A stretch of DNA of 64,000 nucleotides from Polytrichum commune (GCA_950295325.1 OX485804.1:26412001-26476000), one strand, 5' to 3'. Shown: positions 32,813-44,620, counted from the first letter of the stretch. Notes: generated by a model not told the origin, from the sequence alone. Program-made: numbers and translations.

Positions 32813-34560
32813 TGACAAGAGATTAAGTCAATTGAGGGTTGGTGTGAATGAGACACTTTCAACCTTGTGTTCTTGGGCAATAGACTTACGGGATGTTTTT
32901 CATGAGAGGGGGTGGACATTTGTGCAATGTGCACCTTTCGTCAAATTTTACCATTCACACGGTAGGGTCCATCATCCACACTTTTAACATCCAAGTTGTC
33001 CTCCAATCAAAGCTTTCCATTTCAAAGGTAATTTGACCATGCCGATGATGTGGTCAAAGAACCTTGCATTGTGGGACCTTTGTATTCAAGGAGGATTGGG
33101 GTCGATAAAGTTTCAAGGCTTTTAGCCTTCAATGAGCCTTAATGACCTGTCCTCATCCATGAAGCCAAAAGAGTATTTCACAGTGCTTGGTTCGCCTCCA
33201 TGGAACAAGACCCTTAGTAGACTCGTACAAATGTAGACATGCAATGGACATACAAAGTTGAGCTATAGATCTCATTAAATCCAAACAATTTATGTAAGTC
33301 CAAATAATGAGGTATCTTAGTGTAGTTTATGGGTTGATACATCCAAAAACATTAATATGTGTGTGTACAAGGACTTGGGGAGAGGGGATGGGCACTTTGG
33401 TGTATGGCCCTACTGTGGGCACTTCAGTTTCAGACTACATTGTTTTTACTATGAAAATGGTTTGAAATTTGTCTTAGCCGGTTAGAATTGCAAATCACAA
33501 AGATTTAGAGAGTCACGAGAGTTCAAAGTGATAGTCTTATAAACATGCCCAATTGTGTTCCCTAAGTATTGAACCCACACTACATACATTGGATTATATA
33601 ATGCGTGCATGTAGTCGAAATGTTTGTAACACATGTCATCTCAACCCCCATTCTAACCAATCACATGTATGGTTTTTTTAGGTAAAATCCTCATTAAAGA
33701 TACCCAAATGAAGCATATATAAAAATGTTACCCAACCCAACAATGACAAAGACTAGCATGTCCTTGATGGAATTTTTACATAGACATTTCGATCAACAAG
33801 AGGCATTCTTTTGTTGGGCCTTTGTTGCATGGATGATATTGTTCTTAACTAGAACTGAGAAATTGAGTCATCACTGTGTTTTTTAAAGTGATTTGGAAAG
33901 TGTCCTTGAATGGTGTTGGTGAGTGTTAAGGTTCTCCTCTTCCTTATGTGGTGGTGGTGGGGCTATGCCTCCCCTCCAAATGTGCACGTCTTTCTTGGTT
34001 CTTGATTCATTTTTGACATTGCCTTATTGACCTTTTGTTGCAAATTAAAAATAAGAATAACACACAAACAACCCACACAAGTAAAATGGAAAATAAACAT
34101 AATTTGCATCTCCGTTCACTATTTAATATATTATCATTTGAACTAAAATGTCCTTGTGGGACATGGGGGCAAGGTCCTAGATTGGCCGTACCCATAGTAG
34201 TCTAGGGTACATAATTCACACACAATGGACAAGGTGGTGAGTGGTAGTGGTGAGGCCATCACCCCACCATTCCCCACTATTTTGAAAAGGCGGGGAGGGG
34301 CCACAGTAAAGTGACATGTTGTTATACATGGGTGTAAAGGGTCAAGACAACACATGCCCATACTACATTGATTATCTCATTTAACACATGTGGTACTGAT
34401 TTATGAAACACACACTATTTTGCCAAATCTCAAAATGAATGCATTTTGGATTTTTCTTCTTCTTCAAGAGTGATACTAAATTCATGAATACACGCTCGTT
34501 TACCATACCTTCCAAGAAAATAAATGTGTGCTCTAAGGTATTTGTGAAATGCATAATTTG
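32813..34560. other. AT-rich gene-free stretch
   Basis: Nothing beyond AT-rich unique-looking DNA. A G/T-rich stretch occurs near 33,945-33,970 but does not form a regular repeat. Confidence 0.4.
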
Positions 34561-34566
34561 TGTTGG

Positions 34567-34890
34567 TGAACTTCTTCTCCCTTTCAACCGGCACCACCCA
34601 TTTAGATTGAATTTGCATTAGTTGTGGCATCCCATAGTTATATCTTCAGGATCCACACGAACGAACGCACGACGATTAATAATGTTATGGCGATGTTAGT
34701 CTATGTTAGGATGGCATACGTTGTGTTGCTGAGCTCCAAGGGGTTATTGCTTCTTCTTCTTCCTCCTCCTTACAATTGGCACCACTCACTCAAACTGCAT
34801 CTGCATCAGCTGCGACATCCTCTCATAGTTATATTCTCAAGACCCACATGAACAAACACAAACTTATTAATAACGTTATGGCGATATGTA
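34567..34890 (+). repeat. Tandem duplication, about 182-bp period
   Basis: The block cttcttc...ggcaccac, ...catagttatatcttca, gatccacacgaac and aataatgttatggcgat at 34,567-34,710 recurs at 34,748-34,890 with substitutions. Not coding. Confidence 0.7.
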
Positions 34891-34904
34891 TGAGGGAGGT
34901 TTAG

Positions 34905-34911
34905 AGTGTGC

Positions 34912-34948
<37 letters not shown>
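34905..34948. repeat. (GT)n(TA)n microsatellite abutting a Stowaway
   Basis: A gtgtgtgtgt tract passes into a long ta tract that ends at the TA used as left target duplication of the Stowaway element. Stowaways insert at TA, so the AT tract probably offered the site. Confidence 0.85.
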
Positions 34949-35345
34949 CTCCCTTTGTTTCAAAATCAAAGTTACATTTTAGAAAATCCGTGGGCGTAAC
35001 GTCATTTTTCGCACTTTTAGCACAAAGTTGCATAGCTCTCATTAAGCGCTTTCCGGCAAGCTAGGGGTGTCTCTCGTAAACACCCGTTCATCGTCATTGA
35101 CGATGAACACCGATCGATCTCACACATAAAACCGCGCTGATGCGCGTCGACGCCGCCGAGTCCAAACATCAATTGTTAAACAAGTGTAAACTGTTATTCG
35201 ACCTGGTAGCTCATCAGCAACAACATTCACATCGTTTCCGGCAACAACCCAGTCCGTTTGAAAAGAAATTTCGCCAAATGCAACTTTCATTCCGTAACGC
35301 AGTTTATCATGTCCAAACGTAACTTTCATTTCAAAACGGAGGGAG
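34949..35345. mobile_element. Stowaway-type MITE (Tc1/mariner)
   Basis: The left end ctccctttgtttcaaaatca and the right end (reverse complement ctccctccgttttgaaatga) match the well-known plant Stowaway terminus CTCCCTCCGTTTC. TA lies on both sides (34947-34948, 35346-35347). It is 397 bp. A near-central palindrome, gttcatcgtca-ttgacgatgaac, lies near 35,086-35,108. It encodes nothing and would depend on a mariner transposase elsewhere. Confidence 0.9.
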
Positions 35346-35429
35346 TATATGCACATACATACATACGAGGAGGGCACATGGTAAAGCCGGGGCAGCAAGC
35401 ATGGACAGCAGTCAGTTGGTCACATGTGC

Positions 35430-35745
35430 ATATCCATACCGCGCGCGCCGGGGGGGGGGGCATTATTAAAGCGGAGGAGGCCGGGAAACAACACTCCCAT
35501 TGGCCCCATCATGTGGGCCCCGCCTCCCGGGAAGCCCCCCCCCCCCCCCCCCCCCCCCACCCCGGAAATGCCACGTGCCGTGCCCGGGCATCCAATCGAG
35601 CCGGGAGTGGATATAACTTATAAGATATACTCCACTCCCCTCCCCTCCCCTCCCCTCCCCTGCTCCTTTCCTTATTATGATGATGATGATATTCTCCTTC
35701 TTCAGTTGGGGGGGGGGGGGCTAGGGCTTCTCCTGACTGCTGACA
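35430..35745 (+). promoter_or_regulatory. GC-rich promoter-like patch
   Basis: This holds a perfect G-box core in ccacgtgcc (about 35,571), a TATA-like ggatataacttataagata (about 35,610), then a (cccct)n tract and a C/T-rich leader up to an ATG at 35,746. Long homopolymers (C>25 at about 35,538, G12 at 35,707) interrupt it. The layout looks like a real plant core promoter, native or captured by a transposon. Confidence 0.4.
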
Positions 35746-35949
35746 ATGGAGGACGTGGCCGGGGGGGTTCCCATTGGCCATGGCCACTCCCATGCAATGA
35801 GCCTGCTGCAAGGAGATTTGGAATCAGGCGGTGCATTGGAACACTTGGGCATTCTCCGGGATTGGGAGGGAGGGGGGGGGGGGGGGGGGTTCATGCACCC
35901 TCCCTTGCCTTCATTAACGAGGCCCAAAAAGCCAACCGGTAACTTCTAG
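35746..35949 (+). CDS. Possible first exon of an unknown gene
   Basis: The frame begins MEDVAGGVPIGHGHSHAMSL and stays protein-like to about residue 42 (LEHLGILRDWEG), where a G-run of about 22 (35,868-35,889) makes a poly-glycine stretch and the frame ends soon after. The position just downstream of a TATA-like box and CT-rich leader supports a true start. No splice donor is obvious before the G-run. I do not recognise the protein. It may be a truncated or transposon-captured gene start. Confidence 0.35.
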   Translation: MEDVAGGVPIGHGHSHAMSLLQGDLESGGALEHLGILRDWEGGGGGGGFMHPPLPSLTRPKKPTGNF

Positions 35950-36583
35950 CCTGCCCACACTTGCTAGCGGAGGGGCAAGTGGACGGATGGACGCATGCCT
36001 CTCACTTTGCATGACGCTTTTCACGAGCAATAGTCACTAGATGTAACATGGACGACCAATACCACTGTTCACTACACTAAATATGATATTTAGTGTTTCA
36101 TACACTAAATATCAATAACCCTATGAAAGTAAGTAACATTAAATGTAAACGCAAACACTAAATATCAACTATGGTCATATGTGGAAGGTACATGTTTGAA
36201 TTTAGTGTTAGTAAGGATATGAAAAAAAATGATATAATAAGGGAGGTGGCAGTAGGGAAGGTAGCGGCACATTTATGTCTAACACTAATTGTTAAAGAAT
36301 TGAAAATTAGTGTTGAGCATGGTAGGGTGGTAACAACACTAGATATAATCAAACACTAAATATCATATTTTGTGTAGTTTTGCTTCCAATGTGTTGTCAC
36401 TTTGCTCTTGGTTTGTGTATTTTTCTAGCCACACTGACTGGTGACGGTGAATGGAGTTCGTTTGTTTGTTGTTGGCCACTGCAAGTGAGTGTGGGTGGGC
36501 AACCTATTCAGTGATATTGATGACTAGCCCACATGAGTGAGAGTGAGAGAGTTTCCATTTTGATAGGGTTTTTTCGTGTTGTG
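35894..36583 (+). repeat. Tandem duplication, unit 1 (carries a MITE)
   Basis: From tgcaccctcccttgccttc onward this unit matches the next one at 36,584, including gctagcggaggggcaagtgg and gggcaacctattcagtgata. It is longer because MITE copy B (36075-36374) sits inside it. Confidence 0.85.
36075..36374. mobile_element. TA-flanked MITE, CACTAAATA family, copy B
   Basis: Same family as 26013-26321 but inverted: ends CACTAAATATG and the mirror of CATATTTTGTG, TA at 36073-36074 and 36375-36376. The second tandem unit at about 36,765-36,775 (gttcactggttttgc) is the unoccupied site, so insertion followed the duplication or occurred in one unit only. Confidence 0.85.
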
Positions 36584-36967
36584 TGCACCCTCCCTTGCCT
36601 TCATTAACGAGTCCCAAAAAGCCAACTAATAACTTCTAGCATGCCCACACCTGCTAGCGGAGGGGCAAGTGGACGGACGGACGCACGCACGCACGCCTCC
36701 CACTTTGCATGACGTTTTCCACCACCAAGAGTGACTAGGTGTAGTATGGACAACCAATACCACCGTTCACTGGTTTTGCTTTCAGTGTGTTGTCACTTTG
36801 CTTCCAACCACACTTACTGATGACGGTGAATGGAGATCGCTTGTTCGTTGCTGGCCACCCGCAAGTGAGTATGGGTGGGCAACCTATTCAGTGATATCGA
36901 TGACTAGCCCACACGAGTGAGAGTGAGAGAGTTTCCATCTTGATAGGGGTTTTTGTGTTGTGTGCAC
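36584..36967 (+). repeat. Tandem duplication, unit 2 (empty site)
   Basis: The second copy of the unit starting at 35,894, without the MITE. It contains a short (gacg/cacg)n expansion (ggacggacgcacgcacgc) absent from unit 1. It ends where gtgttgtgtgcac occurs, the same word that joins unit 1 to unit 2. Confidence 0.85.
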
Positions 36968-38420
36968 TAACAAAATTGTAACACATTACATCCCGGTGAG
37001 GTTGTTGTGAGTAGGACGAAACATCCCTACTAGTACATTGTAACCTCCTGCTATCACACATGTGACGACCAAAATGCACGTGATGTTAAGGAGGTTCGGA
37101 GTGTTACCATGGATGCATTATAGTAGAGAATTAGTGTAGCATGTCACGTTATAAAATGTGACACAAAGTCGACATTACGATGATGAGAACGTGATGCGTG
37201 TGAGGGCGACGTAAGAATCCTCAACATATTACCCATGGTCGGTGAGGCTAGCTCCCAACTGCACAAATTATGCCATTGATTGCAAAATGGGCGCATAATA
37301 GGGAAGTCTCAATATGAATCTAATGGGTTGTGTGGCCAAAAATGAGGGAGTGTCTTAGTAAATATCACGATCTCAGAATGAATTAGTTCATCTCTAAACC
37401 CTCGTTAGCAACACATGGGGCTAAACACTTTCGACAATGGCCATGGTGTCAAATGGCCCTTGCATGCAACAATAGATGACTCCCGCCATAATAGTAAGCG
37501 ACCAATTATGCATCGTTGAAGAGATGTTATGAGCCCCCAAAACACCGAGAGAAGAGACACCACCACAACCCCTCTACTTGCACATTCACGGTCGTCTAGT
37601 TCCATTGGACCACCATGCCATTCGGTTGTAAATAAAATTGTCTAAATTACCCCCTAAAGGCCGAAGTGAAATCTTCCCAACATCACCTAAACCAATTCAT
37701 TGCAATCCAACAACATATTGGGAAATTTTGGCACCTCTTACAAATGACATCTTCGTCTATTTAAGATTGCTCACACACGTTGTCCACATTTAGAAAGTTA
37801 ATAACGTAAATGTGGACGTGGATGTTGGTTTTGTCAGGCAATGGTGACATCCTCCTTGACCTTCAGGTGTTAACCTAGCTCCCCCCGTGAGATTGAAGTG
37901 CTTCGCCATCGCTAATTCCTTTGAGAACGCAAAGATGGACCTGGAGTTTGTGGCATCTATGTAAACACATCCATTGTGGATGAAGGGGCTGTAGTTAAAA
38001 CAAGTCCGCTACACAACTGAAAGCCGATGCATACCAATTGGACCCCACCAAACCGATTCAAGTCCTTTGACGCCGTTTCCGAAGTCAAATGGTCAAAAAA
38101 AAAAATTGTTTTCAAACTATAAAATAGTTCGTTGCGTTGTCACCTTGTTAACAAATGAGTTCATGTAGACACCACAAGTCTCTTAGCTAGCCGCACTGAG
38201 ATTGCTTATGTGTGCTTGACATTGGTATTGATACCATTTGCCAAATTTCTATGATACTATAAACCATAGGCTCCTCTAAATGCCAGTCCAGTCCCAGGCT
38301 GCCTCTCATAAGCAACTTACCAGGCTGCTGCTAGAGATGAACCAGTTGAGTTCGAGAATTAACTTAATTGCATTTAGAGGAATTTAATTTAGAGAATATA
38401 GTGTATATGTGCCTATAACT
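36968..38420. other. Gene-free stretch
   Basis: Mixed AT-rich sequence with no recognisable coding or repeat structure. CpG words are more frequent around 37,140-37,210 than in neighbouring DNA but define no feature. Confidence 0.35.
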
Positions 38421-38429
38421 TATCACTTA

Positions 38430-38880
38430 AGAGATTCTACGCCATGTTTGGAGAAGTATAAGGCGGTGCAAATTTGTTCCCCATGTAGGAAGATAGAAAT
38501 CAGGAGGACTGCAATTTTTTCAGTAAAATTTCCCCTTAAATGGAAAATACTATGAATGTTTGAAGTCAAAAGTTGGCCCGGACATATTACCAATGTCTAG
38601 TCTGCAATAACCATCCATTCCTCCTCACTTTAGCACTCAAAACTAGGACATGTGTCCTGACACTGTGGGTTCCGGCTTGGTCGAAATTCCAGTACCTTGT
38701 AGGTAGTCGATGGGGTCATGATCGGGAATAGGCACCTCTAGAGTCTGCCATAACCGCTCATTCCTCCTCACTTTAACACTCAAAATCAAGACATTGTGGG
38801 CCCAGCGTGATGGAAATTTTAATATCATGTAGGTAACTGATGGGGTCATGATCGGGAATAAGCGCCTCTAGTATCCTTCA
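38430..38880 (+). repeat. Dispersed repeat with internal 135-bp tandem copy
   Basis: The block cattcctcctcactttagcac ... atggggtcatgatcgggaat occurs twice in tandem (about 38,612-38,740 and 38,750-38,870). The part left of it (38,430-38,640: aagtataaggcggtgc, ggaagatagaa, gttggcccg) is found inverted at 57,300-57,545. No coding capacity. Confidence 0.7.
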
Positions 38881-39127
38881 AACCGATAAAGGGGAAAAAA
38901 CCCGGAAATATCAACATGCAACCGGTCGGAATTGGAAACACTAAGATCTCGACTGATGGGAGGGGGGGGGGGCTAGTTGGTTAAGAACGTACAATAAATA
39001 TCCTAGTTTTTAAAATTTAACTTAAACTAGAGCCCAGTTGTAAAGAGCAAAAGGGGGCACTCTTGGGGTGGCTTTGTGGGCGAATGGGAGGGCTGGGTTC
39101 CAGCTGGATGTGGTGGACAAGGAACTA

Positions 39128-39453
39128 CGCTAAATATGATATTCTAGTGTCGAATGGTATTTATTGTCACAATGGTAACTTTTTGGATGACACTTCGTAT
39201 GAATAAGGGAGCCAAATATTGGCATGGATGATGGATGAGTTCATCCATTGGCCAAAAACCCTACCTTCTCATGTCAACAACTCGTGATGAAATATTGTCA
39301 TGGATGATTGCAGTTTGGATGAAAAATCACTCGGTAATTGACAGTAATTGCAACATTTTAAGGTCTATATTCCCCCCTAGACAATTACAATGAATGACAA
39401 ATAATGTAGGGTTAACAATTTAGTGTTGGTGACACTATATATTGTAGTTAGTG
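39128..39453. mobile_element. TA-flanked MITE related to the 53.9-kb element
   Basis: TA flanks both ends (39126-39127, 39454-39455). The right end, reverse-complemented, reads CACTAACTACAATATATAGTG, and the subterminal gtcaccaacacta and attatttgtcattcattgta blocks match 53,968-54,025. Orientation is inverse to that copy. The left end is more diverged. Confidence 0.65.
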
Positions 39454-40554
39454 TACTTCGGTAAGCTGATTTCTACTCTAGGACAACATTAGTGTGTCCC
39501 TCTAATATGCACTTAAGGCGCTACTTTGTTATCCATTAATAAGTTGGTGCGTTTGCAGTACTAAGTTACGGGTAGAGTGGAGAGGTCGGTACTCCATACA
39601 AAACGACCCTTACGTAGTATATTAAGTTCAACACTAATTTAGGTGACTTCTTATGTAGAGGTGTATGTATGTACCCGCTACTATTTCCGGAGATCCCCTC
39701 CAGTCGGGCTAACTAGGGAGCTTAAAATTGGAAATAAAAGTATCTTCCTTCACGAGCCGTCCTCCCCATGTACTACCACCTACACTAATTATTCCATTTA
39801 GTGTGTGTAACTATTAAAAGATATGCCGTGCCGTAACTATTTAACCCTTTGACTTCGTGAATGAGAGGCCCGTGTTGGGCTATGAATGACTCTTGAAGGT
39901 AAAGTTCATCCAAATGGAAGGTGCTCGGAAGGTCACCATAAGTAGCATTGTGTTCCTCATGAGATTTTCTTTGACAATGGCGGTGATTCCATTCTAAAAT
40001 GAAAAGATGGTTGTTCACAAGAAATTTTGGAGTTGAAAGTGAATTTATTTTTCCTCTCTGTTGATGTATTGTTATGTACGGTAAGTTCATATTATTTTGA
40101 TAAAAAAATGTCACTTTTCTATGGACTTTACTTTTCTTACCTCAAAATGTATATATGTTGTTGATATAATCTTGAAAGTTTGGACTATTATACTAACACG
40201 TATATTTATGAGAATTTCATGCATTTTAATGATCCTAAATTGGCTATAAAAAAATCATGAAAATATTAAACTTTCTATTGAATCGATGCGATCTTTGGAT
40301 CATTAGCAACAACTTTTCTTTTAGGTAACAATACAAAATTGAGCTCTAGAAGCTTAGTTTTTAGATGATCTAGTGGAAAACCACAATATGCTCCAAGAAT
40401 ATAATTTGAAGGGTGAATGAATATGTAATTTTAACCAAGCAAAGTCATTTATATGTTGTATAATATCCAAACAACTGATTAAACTTTCACTACTAGAAAT
40501 TTGAACTCCTAAGTAAGACGTATTGCTTTACATCAAAGTGTGTTTTTTGACAAC

Positions 40555-41170
40555 CTAGATCATATTCCATTGCCCAAATTCGCTTGCTGAACAAGGGATT
40601 AACATGTTGCACAAAATGACAACCATGTGGAAGGCATCATGGAATCTATCTCATTGGGAAACCCATGCTGACACAACATCAAAAAATCACATTTGATGAT
40701 ATCAAGGAGGGTTTTCTTGCTAAAGAGCAAATTTGTTTCCATCTCTCATGGAAGAAATATAGATTACTTCCACCTCAAGGATTTTCTCAAACTTGAAGCA
40801 ACCATTGACACCACTACTTCTCGCACCTCATATCATAGACTTGCCATCAAAACCGTATGATGGTCAACTATCCCTATCTTCATAGATAATAGATTATGCC
40901 ACTTTTGGTCTTATAATGTAGTTGAAAATGAGGCACGCTTTGTGTTGGAGTGTCCCCTATATGACTCCATTGGTTTCAAGCACTATTTTAGAAGGTAGTA
41001 TTAGGGAGTCTCAAGTCTTTCTTTTAATTGGACCATCAAGTCAAAATTAGCCTCTACCTCGCAAATGCTATTGCACTACGCCACTCTGGGGAATTAACCA
41101 ATTTGACATCATCTTGATGTACTTTTAATCCCATAAGCCTTTTGGGTTTCCGGACTCTAAAATCAATTTC
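40555..41170 (+). pseudogene. LINE 3' fragment, zinc motif destroyed
   Basis: Collinear with the LINE pieces at 10 and 25.7 kb. Broken frames still show AEQG-like, MWKASWNLSHWETH and RLCHF segments. The second Cys of the zinc motif is Trp (TGG) and the His is Arg (CGC). At about 41,095 it runs through the site occupied by a MITE in the 26-kb copy and ends with tcaatttcatttcatt. Several stops. The flank 39,460-40,550 holds nothing I recognise. Confidence 0.7.
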
Positions 41171-41290
41171 ATTTCATTACGAACGATTGCAACTCGAGTG
41201 TCCATTCAAGGCGGATATAACTTATATCCAAAGAAGTTATTGCATAAGTCCGAATAATAACATGCAACATACATGATAATTAGTGTAGTA

Positions 41291-41499
41291 CATTGTTTAT
41301 GGTATTGAGTGTCACTTAATATTCGGAGTTACACAATGCTACAATTATTTACTGAGAATGTAATATTTTGCCAAGCATAGTGTTTTATGTTCTATAATGA
41401 CCTATTCAACTTTCACTAGTAAAAAATAGATTCTTGGATAAGAAGTTATTGCATTACGTAATTTCAAATAGTAAGTGACACTAAATACCATAAATGGTG
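41291..41499. mobile_element. 209-bp TA-flanked MITE next to the Harbinger
   Basis: Inverted ends cattgtttatggtattgagtgtcactta and mirror (the right end reads gtgacactaaataccataaatggtg) with TA on both sides (41289-41290, 41500-41501). It ends 45 bp before the Harbinger's left terminus but is not part of it. Confidence 0.65.
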
Positions 41500-41763
41500 T
41501 AGTTGTGTGTATATATGGTTTAAGAAATTAGTTTGGGTGTTTTAGAGCGTCCCCACCAGCCTGGGTATACGGCAGTTGAACGGCACTCCTGAAAACTCGT
41601 TGTCGGGGCCGCCAAGTCTCAACGTCCACCAGTCTCCGCTATTGCCAAAAAGGGTGCCGGGCCGGGCATTTGAGAGGAGTGCTCTGGGTATTTTCGCCTC
41701 AGGTACCGAGCCCTCCCCGCCAACGCCATTGCCCAAGTTTCCTTTCTTTGGACTTATTCTACC

Positions 41764-43137
41764 ATGTCAGGAAGGGGGGGGGATGTAGCTGCAACGGGTG
41801 GGAGGACCAAGAAGGACAGAAACTTCTGCCCGGAGGACGAAGAACAGTGTTGCAGAAGTTTCATGCACACTTCCACAGACTCCAAGAGAGGGATAGGGCA
41901 GAAGAATGAACAATTTTGGACCAGTGTTGCGGTGCACTATGCAAGACACAAACCTGAGGGAGGAGCAGATCGTCCTGCTAGGTCTCTAGAGACAAAATGG
42001 AGTGACATCAAAACATCTGTGGCCAAGTTCATTGGTTGCTATTTGTTAGTCAAAGATCTTGATGAGAGTGGAAAAACAGAGGATGACATTGTATTAGATG
42101 CAATGAACTTGTACAAACAAAACTGTGGGAAAGCATTTGTTCTTAAACATTGTTGGTTGTTGTTAAAGAGTTATCCTAGATTTGCAGCAATTTTCATGGG
42201 CAAGCGGAAGGCTGGAGGGTTCGATCTGCCTTCTCCGAACGCGTTGCCAGTGGATCGTCGCAATCTGGTCTCCCCAAATGGTGAGGCCCTCTCCACCGAA
42301 TCGCCACCTACACAGATTCAGCCACAAGGTGCTAAGTCCTCAAAGGATGATCACCTACACAGTAAGGGGAAGGAGCAAGCTTTGCGTGCTAATGCAAAAG
42401 CTACAATTGACTTTGCTGCTGCTACATTGAAGAAAGCTGAGCAAATTGCTCAGCAAAATACATTTAGTTTGTTTACACTAGAGGATAAGTTGATTACCTG
42501 TGACCTTGCTAGGCAGTGGCTCCACCTCCGCAGGACCCAAGAGCTTGCAAAGCTCAAGGCCCAGGTTGCTGCCTCCAACGTGCCTGCTCCTCCTCGGGTT
42601 GGAGTCTGCTCCTCCCCCAACAATGTGACTCCTTCGTGTGTGCAGACGTCTTCGAGCTCACCTGCATCAACACATGGCCAAGGGTTAGTGTTTAGGGATG
42701 CACCTGCAACAACACAAACACATCACCAAGGGTTAGGGTTTAGGGATTTGAACGAGGATGATGATGCTGATGCTGATGATTGTGCCGAGCTAGATTGCGA
42801 GGAGGATTCATCTGACTTGTTTGGGGACAGGAGGAGGGTAGCTGATCACAATTAATTTGGGAATGACTTCGGCCAATCAGCTTCGGACCGCGAGGAAGAC
42901 ACCACCATCAACCTGGATTCAGAAGTGACTGAATTCCAAGTTACCCCTCCCCCATCACAACGTCGCCGCCTCTCAATAGACCCTCATGATATACATGCTG
43001 CTCATGTCCAGTTTTGGACCTCTGGAATTCGCGAAGATTATGCTAATAGGCTGCAATCCTCTCAACAAGTCCATACACCCTCTTCTCACAATTCATTCAC
43101 ACCTATATCCACATGGTTGCAGGGTTTAGGGGCGTAG
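41764..43137 (+). pseudogene. Harbinger Myb/SANT-like ORF with internal stop
   Basis: ATG at 41764. The SANT-like part spans about residues 20-90 (QFWTSVAVHYARHKP, LETKWSDIKTSVAKFIGCY) and reaches HCWLLLKSYPRF at 129-140. A NAM-associated C-terminal region follows at about 200-285 (GKEQALRANAKA... KLITCDLARQWLHLRR). This protein helps the transposase bind subterminal DNA and enter the nucleus. TAA at 42853-42855 ends the ORF at 363 aa, but the same frame stays open for 93 more codons to 43137, with protein-like sequence (DREEDTTINLDSE, SQRRRLSIDPHD), so the stop looks like a nonsense change in a 457-codon gene. Confidence 0.85.
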
Positions 43138-43249
43138 GAATAAAAAAATTTAGGGTTTAGCTCTCTTGAGTATGTAAATCAGTTTCATTGAAATCCTTAT
43201 AATTTTGTGTATCATTCGAATGCTTGTGATATGTCCATTATGTTGAACC

Positions 43250-43640
43250 CTAAACCCTCACATAAACCCTCACATAAACTGAGCTTAACCCTCTCAACTT
43301 AACCCTCTCAACCTCACACAGATCTCAACCTTAATTAACCAAATTAACCAAATTCCCCATAAACCCTCTCAACCTGCACAAAACCCTCTCAACTTGCATT
43401 AAGCAAGAAACTAAACACATCTCTCATCCTCAATTACCCAAATTCCTCCTACACCCTCTTAACCTGCACATAGCCCTCTCAACCAGCATTAAGCAAGAAA
43501 CTAAACACAACTCTCATCCTCAATTACCCAAATTCCTCCTACACCCTCTTAACCTGCACATAGCCCTCTCAACCAGCATTAAGCAAGAAACTAAACACAG
43601 CTCTCAACCTCACACAGCTCTTAAAGCTGACCTGCTCTCA
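43250..43640. repeat. 90-bp tandem repeats inside the Harbinger
   Basis: The word aagcaagaaactaaacac recurs at 43401, 43491 and 43581, a strict 90-bp period. Both sides contain the shorter word aaccctctcaac in several copies. It lies between the two ORFs, probably a separator or regulatory region. Confidence 0.85.
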
Positions 43641-43720
43641 ATCACCGAGGCCAGACAACCAACCATGCTCTCAACCACCGAGGCCATTAAGCTAACCATC
43701 TCTCTCAGACACCGAGGCCA

Positions 43721-44020
43721 TTAAGCTAACCCAGCTCTCAACCTTAATCATCAGCCTGAACCCTGCCAATGCCCCGAGATGATGGCTGATATGATATTAA
43801 GCTGGCTGGATGATATGATATTAAGCTAACCCGGCTCTCAACCTTAATCATCAGCCTGAACCCTGCCCATGACCCGAGATGATGGCTGATCTGATATTAA
43901 GTTGGCTGGATGATATGATATTAAGCTAACCCAGATCTCAACCTTAATCATCAGCCTGAATCCTACCCATGACCCGAGATGATGGCTGATCTGATATTAA
44001 GCGGCTGGATGATATGATAT
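43721..44020. repeat. 100-bp tandem repeats inside the Harbinger
   Basis: ttaagctaacc recurs at 43721, 43821 and 43921, with a truncated fourth start at 44020. Each unit contains tcaaccttaatcatcagcctgaa and gatgatggctgat. Next to it (44,040-44,480) a decayed attaaca/tgtttaacaa simple repeat fills the gap before the transposase gene. Confidence 0.85.
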
Positions 44021-44620
44021 TAAGCTGGTTTAGACATATGACATTAACAAAATGATTAGCAAGGACATTAACAAGATCATTTACAAAAAGATTAACAAAT
44101 GACATTAACACTGTGATTAACAATTTCATTAACATAGTGATTAACACAAATATTAAAAAAATTATTAACAAGGTAATGCACAAAGTGATTCACAATTTCA
44201 TTAAAATTTTCATTAACATTTTCATAAAAATGTGCTTAGCAATTTGATAAATACTTTGATTAACATTTTGATTTAAAATGTTCATAATACTTTGCTTGTC
44301 GATGTGTTTAACAAAAAACCCCTCAAATATATTCGTAATAATATGTTTTATGATGTGTTTATGAATGTGTTTGACAATGTGTATAATAATTTGCTTATCA
44401 ATATGTTTAAGGGTATAAGCAATAATATAAGTATGTCAACCAAAATATTGACATTACTAATTAACCCTCTCGCAAGGCATTTATTGGAAATCACAAACAT
44501 TAAACATGTATGTGTTATAGGTAATCGTGTACAATATGTGACCAATATAACTCTTTGTAGTGTAAGGAATTAAACTATAATATGTGGGTGCACCTAAAAC
44601 CAAACAATATTATGTACTAC

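Noticed and set aside
35424..35942. 172-codon ORF with poly-proline
   Set aside because: Generated by homopolymer C runs; the frame is unlike the ATG-led frame at 35,746 and has no motif.
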